Shown in pieces: positions 1 through 12,139 of a DNA stretch of 64,000 nucleotides. Origin of the DNA: Dactylorhiza incarnata (taxonomy: Eukaryota > Streptophyta > Magnoliopsida > Asparagales > Orchidaceae); NCBI GenBank assembly GCA_033032865.1, contig JAWHQI010000040.1, positions 12,073,001 to 12,137,000 on the forward strand, given 5' to 3'. The notes beneath the pieces are model-generated. The model was not told the DNA's origin and did no database searches. It saw only the letters and a list, made by a program, of their open reading frames with translations. The translations under genes were made by a program, and so were the position numbers. Within the stretch, counting starts at the first letter, position 1; every line of letters starts with the position of its first letter.

Positions 1-2
1 AA

Positions 3-484
3 TTCATTCTCTCAAACCATTCCTCGCCAATACATCTTTCATCTCAATCTCCGTCATTAGAAGATACCACTCATCATGCCTCTCCTTCTTTCACACCCTC
101 CACTTCTTCATCTAAATCCATTCCAAACACGCAGGATGATAAGTCCAACTCTGTTGGACGTGCTCTCTTACTGAAGGAAGTATTGAGTAGGGTAAATGAT
201 ATGTTTGAGTTTGTTGAAGCTAAATTTAAAGATCTTCAGAAGAAAATTGATGATTTATCAATCTCTATTCAGACTCCTATCACTAAAGAGCTCTTGGCTT
301 CATTAATTACTGATATCAAGAAGGGGAGAAGTATCATGAGTTTGAAGATGATATTTTGGGGCAGAAAATAATTGTCTATGAAAGCACTAATCTGTCCAGG
401 GGGAAGAAGTCCTCAAGAAGAGATATAACTAAAGGAGAAGAAGTATATACAAGAAAGAAAAAAGCTGCTCTAGGAAGAAAGTGA
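3..484 (+). pseudogene. C-terminal relic of a retroelement ORF (runs off left edge)
   Basis: The frame starting at base 3 is open from the window edge to a stop at 369-371. A second frame takes over near base 320 and runs to a TGA at 482-484, so a one-base shift near 315-325 is the simplest reading. The product is Ser/Thr/Pro-rich, then amphipathic and possibly coiled-coil (VNDMFEFVEAKFKDLQKKID), then Lys/Arg-rich at the end (TRKKKAALGRK). This layout resembles the C-terminal halves of the E3 and E4 ORFs at 43.5-45.9 and 53.7-55.3 kb, but I see no diagnostic motif. Probably an old non-autonomous retroelement remnant; a host gene exon cannot be excluded because the 5' part lies outside the window. 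Confidence 0.4.
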
Positions 485-2212
485 GGAGGAGAGCTAAGTG
501 AGGAGGAAAGCTACTCCAAAAACAAGGTATTTGGACTCATGGGAGTCATTTATTAGAACTCAAACTTTTGAAAGAAACATTCAATCAAATTATATCTCTT
601 ATCTTATTCTATCTCTTTAGTGTAAACATTATCAATTTATTGGCTTACTTCTCTTGTTGGACAACGACTATGGCATTTATCCTTTATTTAATATTTTTAA
701 TTTGATATCTCTCTCCTTATATATCATTTTATTTACAAATTGTTTAGTCTTCTAATACCTTCTAATTTGGATGCCTGGAGAATTTATATTCTATTTTATG
801 TTAGAATTATGAACTAACCTTTTCTAAATTAGCAGTCATCATGTTAACACATGGATCTTACAAATGCTCTTTAGTCGTTTACTCTCTGATTGAAATCAGT
901 GACGAATTGTGCTCCTATGAGATCTTATAGTACATGAAGTTATGAAAGAAAAAAATTTATCATACGTAGAATCTGAGAAAGCTGAATGAATGAAGAAATT
1001 TAAATTTTTGTTCACTTTTATAAGTTCCCATAATGAAGTTTCTGTTCACTTCTATGCTTTATATATTTCTCTTTATGTAAATATTTTTTTCTTCTTCAAT
1101 GTAAAATCACTTATTACGCCAAGAAATATGCAATACCAAATATGTGGAGATTATTGAGAAAAACTCTTGATTTGGTATATCAAATTAAGATAAGTGATTT
1201 ATGTAAATGCCTAGGTATATATAAAGCAATATATTATATAAGTATAACATGTAATTAGGTACAAACTGCCAAAGTCTCATAATTCACTCAAGTAGAAGAT
1301 TTAGGTAAGTTAAAATTTTGTGTTTCGATATGAATTCAACGCACATCGAGAAGTTGAATTCATGCATCGAGAAGTAATTAAATCACATTGAAAGCATGTT
1401 CATTGTTTGCACCGAGATTTACTTTATAGGAAAGTCTATTCAGAGCACAACTGTTCAACTTGCGTTGAATTTTCTCTACTCAACAATTCGATGCACACCC
1501 ACAAATAATTGATGTAAAAGATACAAAATGTCAGAACCTTTCAAGACATATGTTATTTATTCCAGAGTAGATTAAGGCTTTGAATAAGATTAAATTCTAG
1601 CTGTTAGTGAGTCATTTCAAGAAGGCTTCAATGATGATTGGCAAAAAAAAGGAATGCTTCAAATCTGCAGTAGTTATATATATTCCAAAAGATTTTGAAA
1701 ATAAAACAAGACGCCGTGCACTCATTCTGAACCAGTTTCTCTTCCCTTCAAGATTTGGAATTCTCCTTCATCAATAAGAAGTTCTCTCCAAGAACCCTAG
1801 CTGACTAGATCATCTTCTCTCTCTCTGATCTAAGGATCTTCTTCTCTAAAGGGCTCTTCATCTTCCACCTCAAAATTCCTCATAAGATTGGACTCATATT
1901 CTCTATATTGAATTCAAACTTCTCTATCTGGAGGAATTGTCGATTACAGATACTTCAATAATCAAGAATTCATACAGTTCGTTAAAGATTTAGATCCTTC
2001 TTAGCCCTATTGAAGAAGGATAACATTGTGGAAAATTTGTTTCTACATCAACCATTTTTGATAAAGATTTTTAAGAATCTCTCTTGAAAAGAATCAATTG
2101 TTTCTAAGAGTCTCCTTGTCAAAAAACTCAGATTGGTCCTACGAATCCCCATATCAAAGGATTCAGTTTTTCCTGTGAATCCACTTATCAAAGGATTTAG
2201 ATTGGTTGTGAA
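485..2212. other. AT-rich stretch without recognisable gene
   Basis: No sustained ORF on either strand. Around 1725-2000 the sequence is CT-rich, like a transcribed leader. Around 1320-1500 short motifs such as CATCGAGAAG and TTGAATT recur in direct and inverted orientation, as in a decayed LTR. No boundaries could be fixed. Confidence 0.4.
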
Positions 2213-3655
2213 TGTAACATCCCCTTTTTGCACATGAACCCCTTGGGTGACATGTGCCCCTTTGAGTTGGCTTGGACTACGTAGTAGGCCTATGACCCTA
2301 AGGGGATCATGAGTGAGTCACCAGTACCCTAATTGACTTGATTAGTCAGCATCAAGGGGGTTAAGTGAAACTTAACTTAATTTGGTCAACCTTGCCTAAT
2401 TAGCCTAAATTGAACTTCAATTGATTAAATTGACCTCACCAAAACTTAATAGACACCATGAGAAGTCAATGGGGTCATGGCCAACATGAGTGGGCTTGCT
2501 ACATCATTAATTTTGACATTGGTCAACTCTAGCTCAACCGTAGCCCATTTAGCCCCAAATTAGACCCAATTGGTCTTCCCTTGATCAAATTGGCTCCACC
2601 ATGACCTAATGTGCATCCTAGAGAGTCATGGAACTCAAGACCATCATGTGGGGGCATCATATCATAAATTTGACTAAAGTCAACTTTAAAGTCAACCTTG
2701 GTCAGATAAGCCCAAAATGAATTCCTAAGCCCAAACACCAATTCTATTAGGCTCAACCCATTTCTAAAGGCCCATTTCAGAAGCCCAATTGCAATTACCT
2801 TGAATTCCCCCACTAACTTGTCACGTAGCCAACATATAAGGGCAAAAGTGGCTTTTTTCCCTTGAACCTACATTTGGAGGAAATGGGAGCTTGAAGGGAT
2901 GCCACTTGGATGCTTGCTCTTGCTCCAATGCTAAGAGAATAACCCTCCCTTTGATTTCAGTTGGCTGGATTTTGGAAAGAGGGCAAATGGAGCTTAGCAG
3001 GAGAATCCAAGGCTTGGCCGACCACCCCATAATGGCATTATCCACTTCAACTGATATCTCCCCCATTTCAAGAGCTCTTCCTCTTCCTCACACCTCCAGG
3101 AGTGGAGCCAACCATTTACCTAAAAAAATCGACCTCAGGAGCTATGACTGGAGCTAAGTAGCTAGAAACTACCACCAAACATGCCACCAAAGAGAACCAC
3201 CCAATCTATAGTCTCAAATCTAATGAGTTTCCTCCCCTTTCCCCTGGTGATAGTTTCTTAGATCAAATTAGGGAATAAATCAAGTTCAATTGAGCTCAAT
3301 TTCACTGAAATAGGAGGAGAAAGGACCAAGGAAAGTCCTAATTGGATTTTTCAACTCGTCCATCTCATGCCCCCGAACCACTACCCATCGACGACCCTTG
3401 TTGAGACGAAGGTGGTGGTGGCTGGTTGTGGGGGGTTCAAGTGGTCGTGGAGAAGGAATTTAGTAAGCTCCAGGCCAGGCTCAATCTCAACCATTATTTA
3501 GAAGTTAAAGATGACCAATTATCATCTAATCTACTTTATGATTCGTGCTAGAGATTATATATGCAGACCATATAGAACTAAAGTTAAGATTTAATTAAAA
3601 TTCAATATATCACATTTATACAACTAGCTTCAAGTCAATATTTGAGGCCCTTACA
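2213..3655 (+). repeat. TGTAACATCCCC...CTTACA repeat, LTR-like fragment
   Basis: Begins TGTAACATCCCC at 2213, the same start as solo LTR E5 read on the minus strand (53662 downward), and can be closed at CTTACA (3655). The first 500 bases are rich in TTGACC/GGTCAA words, as is the matching end of E5 (53.0-53.6 kb). They share short phrases such as GTCAACTCTAGCT. No target duplication fits the proposed ends (GTGAA left, ATAAC right), so the right boundary is uncertain. The short ORFs inside have no family resemblance. Confidence 0.4.
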
Positions 3656-3665
3656 ATAACATGCA

Positions 3666-5110
3666 GACCAAAGTCTCAACATGAAATTGTATCCCTTGGT
3701 CTGGGATTTCTAAATTGGGGTTGCACACCTCCTGAGGAGATATGCAGCCTCCACAATCTCATTTTAAATTTCATGAGGCACAAACTTTAGGAAAATGATA
3801 TATTGTGTGTTTTCCTAGTATATTGCTCTGAATGCTTTGGAATTTAAAACCTAAGAGTGTTATGACAATAGGAAGGTATCCAGAAAAAATTTGAGAATTT
3901 TTGGAGAATATTTTTAGATAGTATTTGTTAAATATTTACTTAATGCATGAATAATGTATTAATGAAATATTTAGCTCTTTACTTAGACATAAAATTATGG
4001 ATTTATGCTGACACCCTTACATTCATGATATCAATATATGGTTGAAGTTTCATATCATTTGGGACTGATTTCATAGGTGATTGCTCATTCAAAATAAACT
4101 TTGATCAATGGTATTAACACCTACATTTAAATGTGTCCACTACACTAATCATCTTGGAATAAATATTTGACTGCCTTAGAGACACACTTAGACCAAGTGG
4201 ACAACATAAAAGTTGTATACCTATAGAATTATTTTAATTTCTATCACATTAAACATTATGAAATAATATTTAGTGTATAATTCACTAATTGGTGCTCTGA
4301 TGGTTATGAAATTTTATTCATGAGTGTCTAATGTCATAATGAACACCTCCAGAAAATTTAGTGTTTTTAAGAAAACTTTTTTATAATATTTCTATCAAAC
4401 ATTTGATTATTTCATAAGAATTGTATTAATGAAATAATTATCCCTTTTTAGTAGAAATAAATTATGGAATTGTCTCTAGAACCTTATTATCGTAATAGAA
4501 ACCTCTAGAAGAAGTTTCAACACATTTGGATATGATCCCATTAGAAAATTCTAAGTTAAGAAGATTGTAGATCTATGATAATATTTGTCAAATTTAAATG
4601 TGTCACACTTGACTAGTCACATTGAATTGCTAATATTGGTAACTTATAGATATATCTAGACCAAGTTCCCAACATAGGGGTTGTATACCTTGGTATGATA
4701 CTTCCAAAATGTGGTTGCTGATTTTCAGGTGATACCCGTATCTCCCAAAAATTAATTTTTAATTTACTGTCACACTAAGCATAGGAAAAATGTATTGTTT
4801 ATAAATTCTGAAATATGAATCCAATGACCTTGAAAATTTATTACGCATGTGGTTGAGAACATATTAAACAATCATAAAGAGTTTCATAATTAAAAAAATA
4901 TTTTTCGAATGTTTTTGAAAGTATTTCAAAATTATCGAATGAGTAAATTTCTAAGATTAAGTGGGCTTTGTCTTTGAAATAAATCAATGTTATGGCACTT
5001 TCCTTATGACACATATGAGTAATGATAAATTTTTTAGGGCATTTTAGAAATGATTTTATTTGGTTTTAAATTTTATAGAATCTAACCCTTATATGCTTAA
5101 ATAAACATGA
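3666..5110 (+). repeat. Degenerate ~0.5-kb direct repeats (three units)
   Basis: Units start at GACCAAAGTCTCAACAT (3666), GACCAAGTGGACAACAT (4191) and GACCAAGTTCCCAACAT (4659), spacing 525 and 468. Each continues with a variant of TTGTATACCT, an AT-rich stretch, and a long run of related text. Divergence is high. No coding potential is seen. Confidence 0.45.
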
Positions 5111-5312
5111 GATCAAATTGGACAATCACTCATGGACATCACCCACATGTTTTAATGTTATCTTGATGTCTAATCAGAGATTTCAATAGCTGATTTTCTG
5201 TTTTAACATCATATGTACATGCTCACTTGATATAATAATGCAACTTGGATATGATTGGAAGGTAGAACCTATGAGCACGTATATTCGGGTTGCTTCATGA
5301 TGACAATGAAAT

Positions 5313-5419
5313 CTTTTATATGCCTAAGTGTACATTTTTTAAAGTTCTTACCAATTTCCATATATATAGATGATCAAACTTGAATGATGTAGAAGCATGT
5401 ACACTTAGGCATATAAAAG
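5313..5419. repeat. Perfect 23-bp inverted repeat with 61-nt loop
   Basis: Bases 5313-5335 are the exact reverse complement of 5397-5419 (arm core TATATGCCTAAGTGTACAT). The 61-nt loop is AT-rich. Outside the arms pairing breaks at once, with only a weak further TTCATGA/TCATGTAGAA pairing. It could be a MITE remnant or a foldback able to give small RNAs. Confidence 0.6.
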
Positions 5420-6135
5420 TCATGTAGAAAAACTTATTGATTTTATTATAATAATTCAGACCCCTTTTCACTGAAGAGTTTAGATGTGATTAGTAATTAA
5501 TGGTTGAGCTCCTAAATAGCCTAATGTACACCACATTTAGGGATGTTATAGGTGATCTCATCTTATAGCGGAAAGTGGGACTTAGTAGGATGACGATTAA
5601 GTCCCAAGATTAGAACTTATATTTGAGCCTTGGTACTTGGTGAATTAGTGCCACAGGATGTAGGTTGTGTGATTAGGTCTTGTTGACTTTAGTATGGCTC
5701 TGTATTAGTCTTAGTGAGCTCCAAGTCTAGGTGAAACATGATTTTTGTGCAACATAAATTAGTGATCTCAATCACTTCACTAGTTAAGAAATATAGTGAA
5801 AAATCCCATGTCGCATATTACACAAGTAATCCTTAGAATCACAAGTGATATTTCCACATGTTATTCATACTTCACCATACTAGAGTTGATTCCCAGGGTT
5901 GTATGGTTAATGAAAACTTGCTATTAGTGGGAGTCGCATATTACACAAGCAACCCTTAGTTATTGCTTATATACATAACCCTATTTATAATATGATAACT
6001 GCTAATTAAACATAAACTTTGACATGTCATCTTCTTGTATACCTGCTAATTTGTAGCCTCCATATTCCTTCCTACTAATTGGCACCTAGGAGTCATCAGG
6101 GGAGCGGATGTAAAACCACTTAGTCATATGACTAA

Positions 6136-7267
6136 TGTTGGATCGATATGCGCCCTTAGAGGGGGGGGGGGGGGGTGAATAAGGGAATAAAATTCTTTTT
6201 GAATTTTTAGACAATTTACTAAATTGTTTAAAGTAAATTAGAACGAAATAATAATTTAGCTTAAAGGAAGACACAATTGTAATTTGGAATTTTATAATTT
6301 ATGCCAAATAAAAGAAATCAAGTAAACACAAATAGAGACATGATTATATTATATAAAAAGATGTTTACATAAATTTGATTTCAATATCGCTAGAAATCGG
6401 AGGCGTACAAAGTAAAACAAATTTTCCTTTTCTATACCGACTCGTATCCCCACGAACTGGTTGGCTTTAGCCAATCCTTCCCCGGATATGGCCTCAAGCC
6501 GCTCTAGCCAATCCTTCCCCGGATATGGCCTCGAGCACCCCTAGATCTAATCTCCAAGACCTTGTCACCAACTCACGCAGCGAATTACCCCCTAAGCTGC
6601 GCAAGGACCTAGTCGCCAACACAAGGTGAATTCTACTACAAAAATTACAATAATGAAATAAAGCAAATAACAAGAACTCCCTCTATGAGATTTCTGAAGT
6701 TGAGGATGAAGGATCGCTGTAGCACAAGCGTGGTTGAAACGATCGTTCTTTGGATGCAGCGTGGGGCCTTCCTTCTCCAGAAATCTTCTTTGACTTTGAG
6801 TGGGAGATGAACTTTCGGCAGAGTAGCAGCTCTGGAATTTTGGCACAAGTAATCTCTCTGAAAGCTCTAACCAAAATGAGAGAGAACCCATCAATTTATA
6901 TACCTTGGAGACAGCGCCTGCGGTAGATCCTAGCTCCTGCAGTAGCTCCTAGCGCCTGCGGCAGCTCCTAGCGCCTGCGGTAGCATTTGTGTAGAGCGGT
7001 TGCGAAACTGTTGGTGGCGTGGCGCTGTGCACGAACTTGAGCTAGCACCAGGCGGTAGCGGTAGCGCTGGCGGTAGCACTAGCGATTGCATTAACCCCTA
7101 ACGCTGGCGGTAGTGCTTCAACTCAGTTTGTTGGTTCCAAGCTATTTTCTACCTGTGGAGTATTGCACCTATAGTTCCTACACACTATAAACACACGATT
7201 AGCAAGATCAAATACAATTTGGGATTTGTTATTATCAAACAAAGGGATGTGACACACATGTCCAACA
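6136..7267 (-). repeat. Copia-1 left LTR (3' LTR in sense)
   Basis: 1132 bp, TGTTGG...CCAACA. Contains a G15 run at 6161-6175 followed by GTGAATAAGG, and a dense array of CGCCTGCGGTAGC / GGCGGTAGC variants at 6913-7110. A TATA-like box on the minus strand lies at 6895-6902. By eye it matches the right LTR closely, with small indels in the G run and in the GGTAGC array. Confidence 0.93.
6895..6902 (-). promoter_or_regulatory. TATA box in Copia-1 LTR
   Basis: Minus strand reads GGTATATAAATTGATG; TATATAAA sits about 365 nt into the LTR in sense, a normal U3/R border position. An identical box is at 14432-14439 in the other LTR. Confidence 0.6.
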
Positions 7268-7281
7268 ATCTCCCCCTTTTG
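7268..7281 (-). other. Copia-1 polypurine tract
   Basis: Minus strand reads AAAAGGGGGAGAT directly before the 3' LTR. It primes plus-strand synthesis. E3 has the same GGGGGAGAT-TGTTGG junction. Confidence 0.85.
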
Positions 7282-9081
7282 ATAATAACAAATCCTCTTA
7301 GCAAGAAATCAACAAAGGTGTTTATGGTAAATGATAAGCGAGATAAAAGTGCAACTATAATATATGATAAGCATGAGAATAGTGCATACTCCCCCTATCT
7401 TAATGCCCCCCCTACATAAATGCGATTTATGTTTTACTCCCCATAAATTACAATAATTAGTCTCCCCTTAATCTTCTAGATTTCTCCTCTAGATTTCTTC
7501 AATTAATCTCCCCCTTTTGGTATTATCAAAAGAAGGTGGGGTGAGGGTAGTAAGGAAGCACTCCTTATAAATGATAAAGCATGATCGAGCTTTTGTAATA
7601 TAGATAATGATAAAGATTTTAAGCATAGTTTATATAAGAGATTTCAAATAAAATGATAAGAGTTGTAAGCAAGCGGAAGATTATAAGAAACATCTTTTTG
7701 TAAGCATGAAAAGCATACGTAAAAATATGAGTTTTAGTTCAAAATTGAAAGATGTTTTACCCTTTTTGAAATCTCAAAGTTTTTCATAAAGTTACCAAGC
7801 ATGAAATGAACATATCAAAAAGAAAATATACTACAATGTTACTTAATTTTAGGTTCAAGAGAAACCAAAAATTGTAGAGATCATGTAAGGTTATCTAGTG
7901 CATTTCTTATATAAGGAGTAGTATAGATAAAACATTAGAATCCAATACTCATGAGAAGAAGTGTTGTGAAAGATAATGAAGTGCACAAAAGTGTATTTTG
8001 AGCAATGTTAATAAATGATTTAAATCACAAAATATAAGACATATGTAGAGTAAAGTGCACAATAAAACACAAGTATATTACTTTCACACACTTTTAATGC
8101 ACATAATTTTTAACAAAGTGGTGTAATAACCAAGATTTGCACAAGACACTTTACTATTCTTTCCAAGGTGCTCAACCTCACAATGCTTATGAAGACTTAT
8201 CAGGAGGTTCAAGTAGTGCTTGGTGGAGTTATATTTGTCTATTTTTATTCACTTTTGTGAGACAACATTCTCCGAATACACTTGTTTTGCAAACCCACCA
8301 TAATTTTATTTAAAACCACTTTTCTTAATTTTAAGTGCAATTCAAATGTAGTGTAGATAATAAACTTATGAAAATTTTAATTCATTGTACAATTACAATA
8401 CTTAAGCAATCATTTTAGATTTAAACACACATGTACACTACCAAACATAAGTGAGTGTAAAAGTATCATTATCAATCATAATACATTTACTCATACCTAA
8501 AGGCATGCTAAGCTTGGTTCTACACATATTTTTAAATACAATTGATGCACTTTAAATAGATATATCAAAGCATGATAAACAAAACAATGTTCATAGTAAT
8601 TTGAAGTAATAAACTTTAATGTTGTAGATAATTCTAAATGATATAATTTATACATGCTTGATATTAGCAATACAGATCATACAGCTTTATTTGTTTTGAA
8701 AATTTTAATGAAAGAAAAAAAATAGAAAACCATAAAACATATTTTTGTATTTTTTAATTTTGAAATTTTATAGTTGATTTTCCATAAAATAAATAAAACA
8801 AAAATAACAAAAGTCAGAAGAACAAAATTAAAGTAGTAAATATGAACTAAAATATTTTTGTAGATTTTTAGAAATTTTGAAAATCACAAAATTCAAACAC
8901 CCACGCTAGCACCGGCACTAGCGCTAGCCCGGGAAAAAGTAAGTGAAATATTGAAGATTTTAAAATTCTGTTTTTAATATTGATTAGGGGTCTTAAGAGT
9001 AGTCTTATGCAAAAATTTTGTAATTTTCAGAGATGTCTTAATTGCTCAAATTACATAAAAAATTAGCGTTTTACATGGTAT
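7282..9081. other. Copia-1 3' noncoding spacer
   Basis: About 1.8 kb of AT-rich sequence between the RNase H stop and the polypurine tract. No ORF of note on the sense strand and no trace of the env-like gene some SIRE elements carry. One GCTAGC/GGCACTAGCG cluster at 8903-8930 repeats the LTR motif. Confidence 0.6.
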
Positions 9082-10690
9082 TCATTCTAAGATGTCTAAG
9101 ACTCCCAATTCCAACCTTAACATTTGAAACCTTGCATCGGGAAGAGGTTTAGTGAAAATATCAGCATGTTGAGAGTCCGTGCCAATGAAACTTATTCTAA
9201 CATTTTCCTTCTTAATGTGATCTCTTATGAAATGATGACGTACATCTATATGTTTGGATCTAGAATGGTGTACCGAATTATTTGTAAGATCAATGACACT
9301 CTTGTTGTCACATTTTAATTCTATATGTTTTAGATGAAAACCAAAGTCCTCTAATGTTTGGCTCATCCATAGTGCTTGTGCATAATAACTCCCTAGTGCA
9401 ATGTATTCGGCCTCCGTGGTAGAGAGTGCAACCAAATTTTGTTTCCTACTTGACCATGCAATTAATGAATGTCCTAGAAAATGACAAGTACCACTAGTGC
9501 TTTTTCTATCAAGTGAGCATCCGGCGTAGTCCGAATCGGAGTAGCCGTGAAGTGTAAATGAATTATTGTGCGGGTACCATAATCCTAATCTAGATGACCC
9601 AATTAGATATCTAAAAATTCCTTTTACCCTTTTTAAGTGAGATTCTTTTGGATTGGCTTGAAAATGAGCACATAAACATACGACAAACATAATATCGGGT
9701 CTAGTTGCACTAAGATAAAGTAGGGATCTTATCATACCTCTATATAATGTTTGATCAATTGAAATTCCCGATTCATCTTTTCCTAATTTAAGTGATGCAC
9801 TCATTGGTGTAGAAGCATGTTTAAGGTTTTCAAATCCAAAGCGTTTAAGCATATCATAGACATATTTTGTTTGACATATAAAAATACCATCATTTCTTTG
9901 TGATATTTGAAAACCAAGAAAATAGAAAAGTTCTCCTACTAGAATCATTTCAAATTCATTTTTCATCACTTAAATAACTTCATTACACAACTCTTCATTA
10001 GTAGATCCAAAGATTATATCATCAACATATATTTGCAAATAATTAAATCATCATTATTATGCTTAATGAAGAGAGTATTATCGGCACTTCCCATAATATA
10101 ATCGTGCTTTAATAAAAATGATGTATGTCTTTCATACCATGCACGGGGCGCTTGTTTTAAACCATAAAGTGCTTTTTCTAGTTTGTAAACATGATTGGGA
10201 AATTTTTCATTAATAAAACTGGGGGTTGTTCAAGATAAACTTCTTCTTTTACAAACCCGTTGAGAAAAGCACTTTTTACAATCATTTGAAATAGTTTTAT
10301 TCTTTTAAAGCTTGCAAATGCTAGAAAATTTATAATAGATTCCAACCTAGCAACGGGTGCAAAAGTTTCCTCAAAATCTATCCCCTCGATTTGTGAATAT
10401 CCTTGTGCTACTAAACGTGCCTTATTCCTAGTGATTCTAGACTCACCATCTAATTTATTTTTAAAAATCCATTTTACACCTACAACCGGGTGATTAGATG
10501 GTCTTTCTACTAATTTCCATACATTATGGCGCTCAAATTGTTCTAACTCTTCATTCATAGCCAAAAACCAAAATTCATCATTTAAAACAGCAGAAACGGG
10601 TTTTGGTTCAATTTCGGAAACAAAATAGATATTTGAATAAGATTCATGAAGAGAAGAGCGAGTTCTTACCCCAATAGATGGTTCGCCTAT
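9082..10690 (-). pseudogene. Copia-1 reverse transcriptase and RNase H
   Basis: RT begins near 10564 with WKLVERP...[10 protein letters not shown] and contains [10 protein letters not shown] and [12 protein letters not shown], all Ty1/copia RT hallmarks. The first catalytic Asp, normally in a [15 protein letters not shown] motif, is Ile here (codon 10280-10282). A one-base deletion near 10045 puts the intact YVDDIIFG motif (10011-10034) in another frame. RNase H (9969-9082) is continuous for 295 codons, with SDSDYAGCSLDRKSTSG, LSTTEAEYIAL, CDNKSVIDL and the terminal DIFTKPLP motif. Role in an intact element: copying the RNA genome in the particle. Upstream about 10565-10690 the frame is broken. 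Confidence 0.9.
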
Positions 10691-10720
10691 TATTAGTTCC
10701 CGTGGGTGATCCTTTGTAAA

Positions 10721-11353
10721 TTACAAGGCGCTTGGTGGCACATAAACATCTTCCCTGGCCTCCTCTCTTTCTTCTTCGGAAGGTTCCTCATCACCATGCT
10801 CCAAAGGTTGTAAGAGATTATCCTCATTGCCTGCAGAAAGTTTTTTTACACAAGGAACAAACTCATCAAATTTCAAATTTATTGACTCTTCAACTCTACT
10901 AGTTCTTTTATTAAAAATTCTATAAGCTTTACTAGTTGAAGAGTACCCAAGAAAAGTTCCTTCATCACATTTTTCATCAAACTTTCCCAAGCTATCTTTT
11001 GTATTCAAAATAAAACATTTACAACCAAAAACTTTGAAATAAGATACATTAGGCTTCTTTTGAAAATAAAGTTCATATGGTGTCAGATTAAGAGATGGGA
11101 GAAGCATGATTCTATTCATAACATAACATGATGTATTTACCGCTTCGGCCCAAAAGGACTTAGGTAATTTATATTCACATAGCATAGTGCGTGCTAGTTC
11201 TTGAAGTGTACTATTCTTTCTTTCTACAACACCATTTTGTTGTGGTGTGCGTGGTGCGGAGAACTCATGTTTAATGCCTAACATATCACAAAAGGATGTA
11301 AATTTTTCATTTTCAAATTCTCCTACATGATCCGAGCAGTTAGTAGAAGACAT
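10721..11353 (-). pseudogene. Copia-1 integrase, N-terminal half missing
   Basis: The frame keeps the second half of the integrase core: SDHVGEFENEKFTSFCDMLG (second catalytic Asp of DDE) and PRTPQQNGVVERKN (catalytic Glu), then SFWAEAVNTSCYVMNR and the GKFDEKCDEGTFLGYS region. The GAG-pre-integrase segment, the HHCC zinc finger and the first catalytic Asp are absent. Sequence passes from the end of the protease domain straight into the second-Asp region around 11340-11353 with a change of frame. Loss of roughly half the domain prevents strand transfer. The acidic tail (EEPSEEEREEAREDVYVPPS) before RT is normal for the lineage. Confidence 0.88.
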
Positions 11354-12126
11354 TATGTATTCTTGGTGCAGTTAGTAAAATATCTTTTGTAGTAGGATTA
11401 GATATTTTGCATAGATTAGTGGAAGATTCAAATAACACATCTAATCCTTTATCACATAATTGGCTAATAGAAATTAAATTGTGTTTTAATCCTTTCACAT
11501 AAAGAACATTAGATATAGTAAATGATTCGTTACCAAATGTACCAATTCCCATGACCCTTCCTTTTCCATTATCGCCAAACATTACGATCCCTCCCTTCTT
11601 CTTCTCTAGGCTAAGGAACTTTGCTTTATTGCCCGTCATGTGCTTGGAGCATCCAGAATCCAAGTACCACACGTCTTCATTGTCCTTAGCCTGCCTGCAC
11701 ATCTAGAAAGAAGATGAGAGTAAAGATCCGGATACCCAAGTGGAACCACCCATAGAATAAGTGGAAGCCTTAGGTACCCAGATTTGCTTTAAAGTATTTT
11801 GTTTTATTTTCCTGCAAGAACCAGATGTGTGACCTAACCTATAACAGTTTCCAGTGTTGAGACCCTTTTCTGGAATATTTTCTTGCTGGAAGAAATTGGA
11901 TTTACAGAAGAAAAACATTTAGAAAAAGAAAATTCAGGCTTGTTGTATGAGGTGCTAGCGCCGGGCGGTAGCCCTCACCTCGATATCCGAGCCCAAATTT
12001 TCCAGAACCATGGCACTGGTTCCCTAAAATCATTTCCAGTGATTTTTGGCCTATTCCAAATTTTTTAATGGCCATGTTGAGATCATGAAGTTGCGCTTTA
12101 AGTGAAGAATTTTCTTTCACAAGCAT
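11340..12126 (-). pseudogene. Copia-1 pre-protease Cys/His region and aspartic protease
   Basis: Protease frame 11702-11340 has DVWYLDSGCSKHMTG with the active-site DSG, then IVMFGDNGKGRVMGIGTF and SNVLYVKGLKHNLISISQLC, which are Ty1/copia protease signatures. Upstream (11918-11703) an imperfect second zinc-knuckle-like CYRLGHTSGSC precedes IKQIWVPK-like text, as in SIRE-type gag-protease junctions. It would cleave the polyprotein during particle maturation. Frame breaks near 11702 and 11910, and the domain ends at the integrase deletion. Confidence 0.85.
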
Positions 12127-12139
12127 GACACACCTATTT

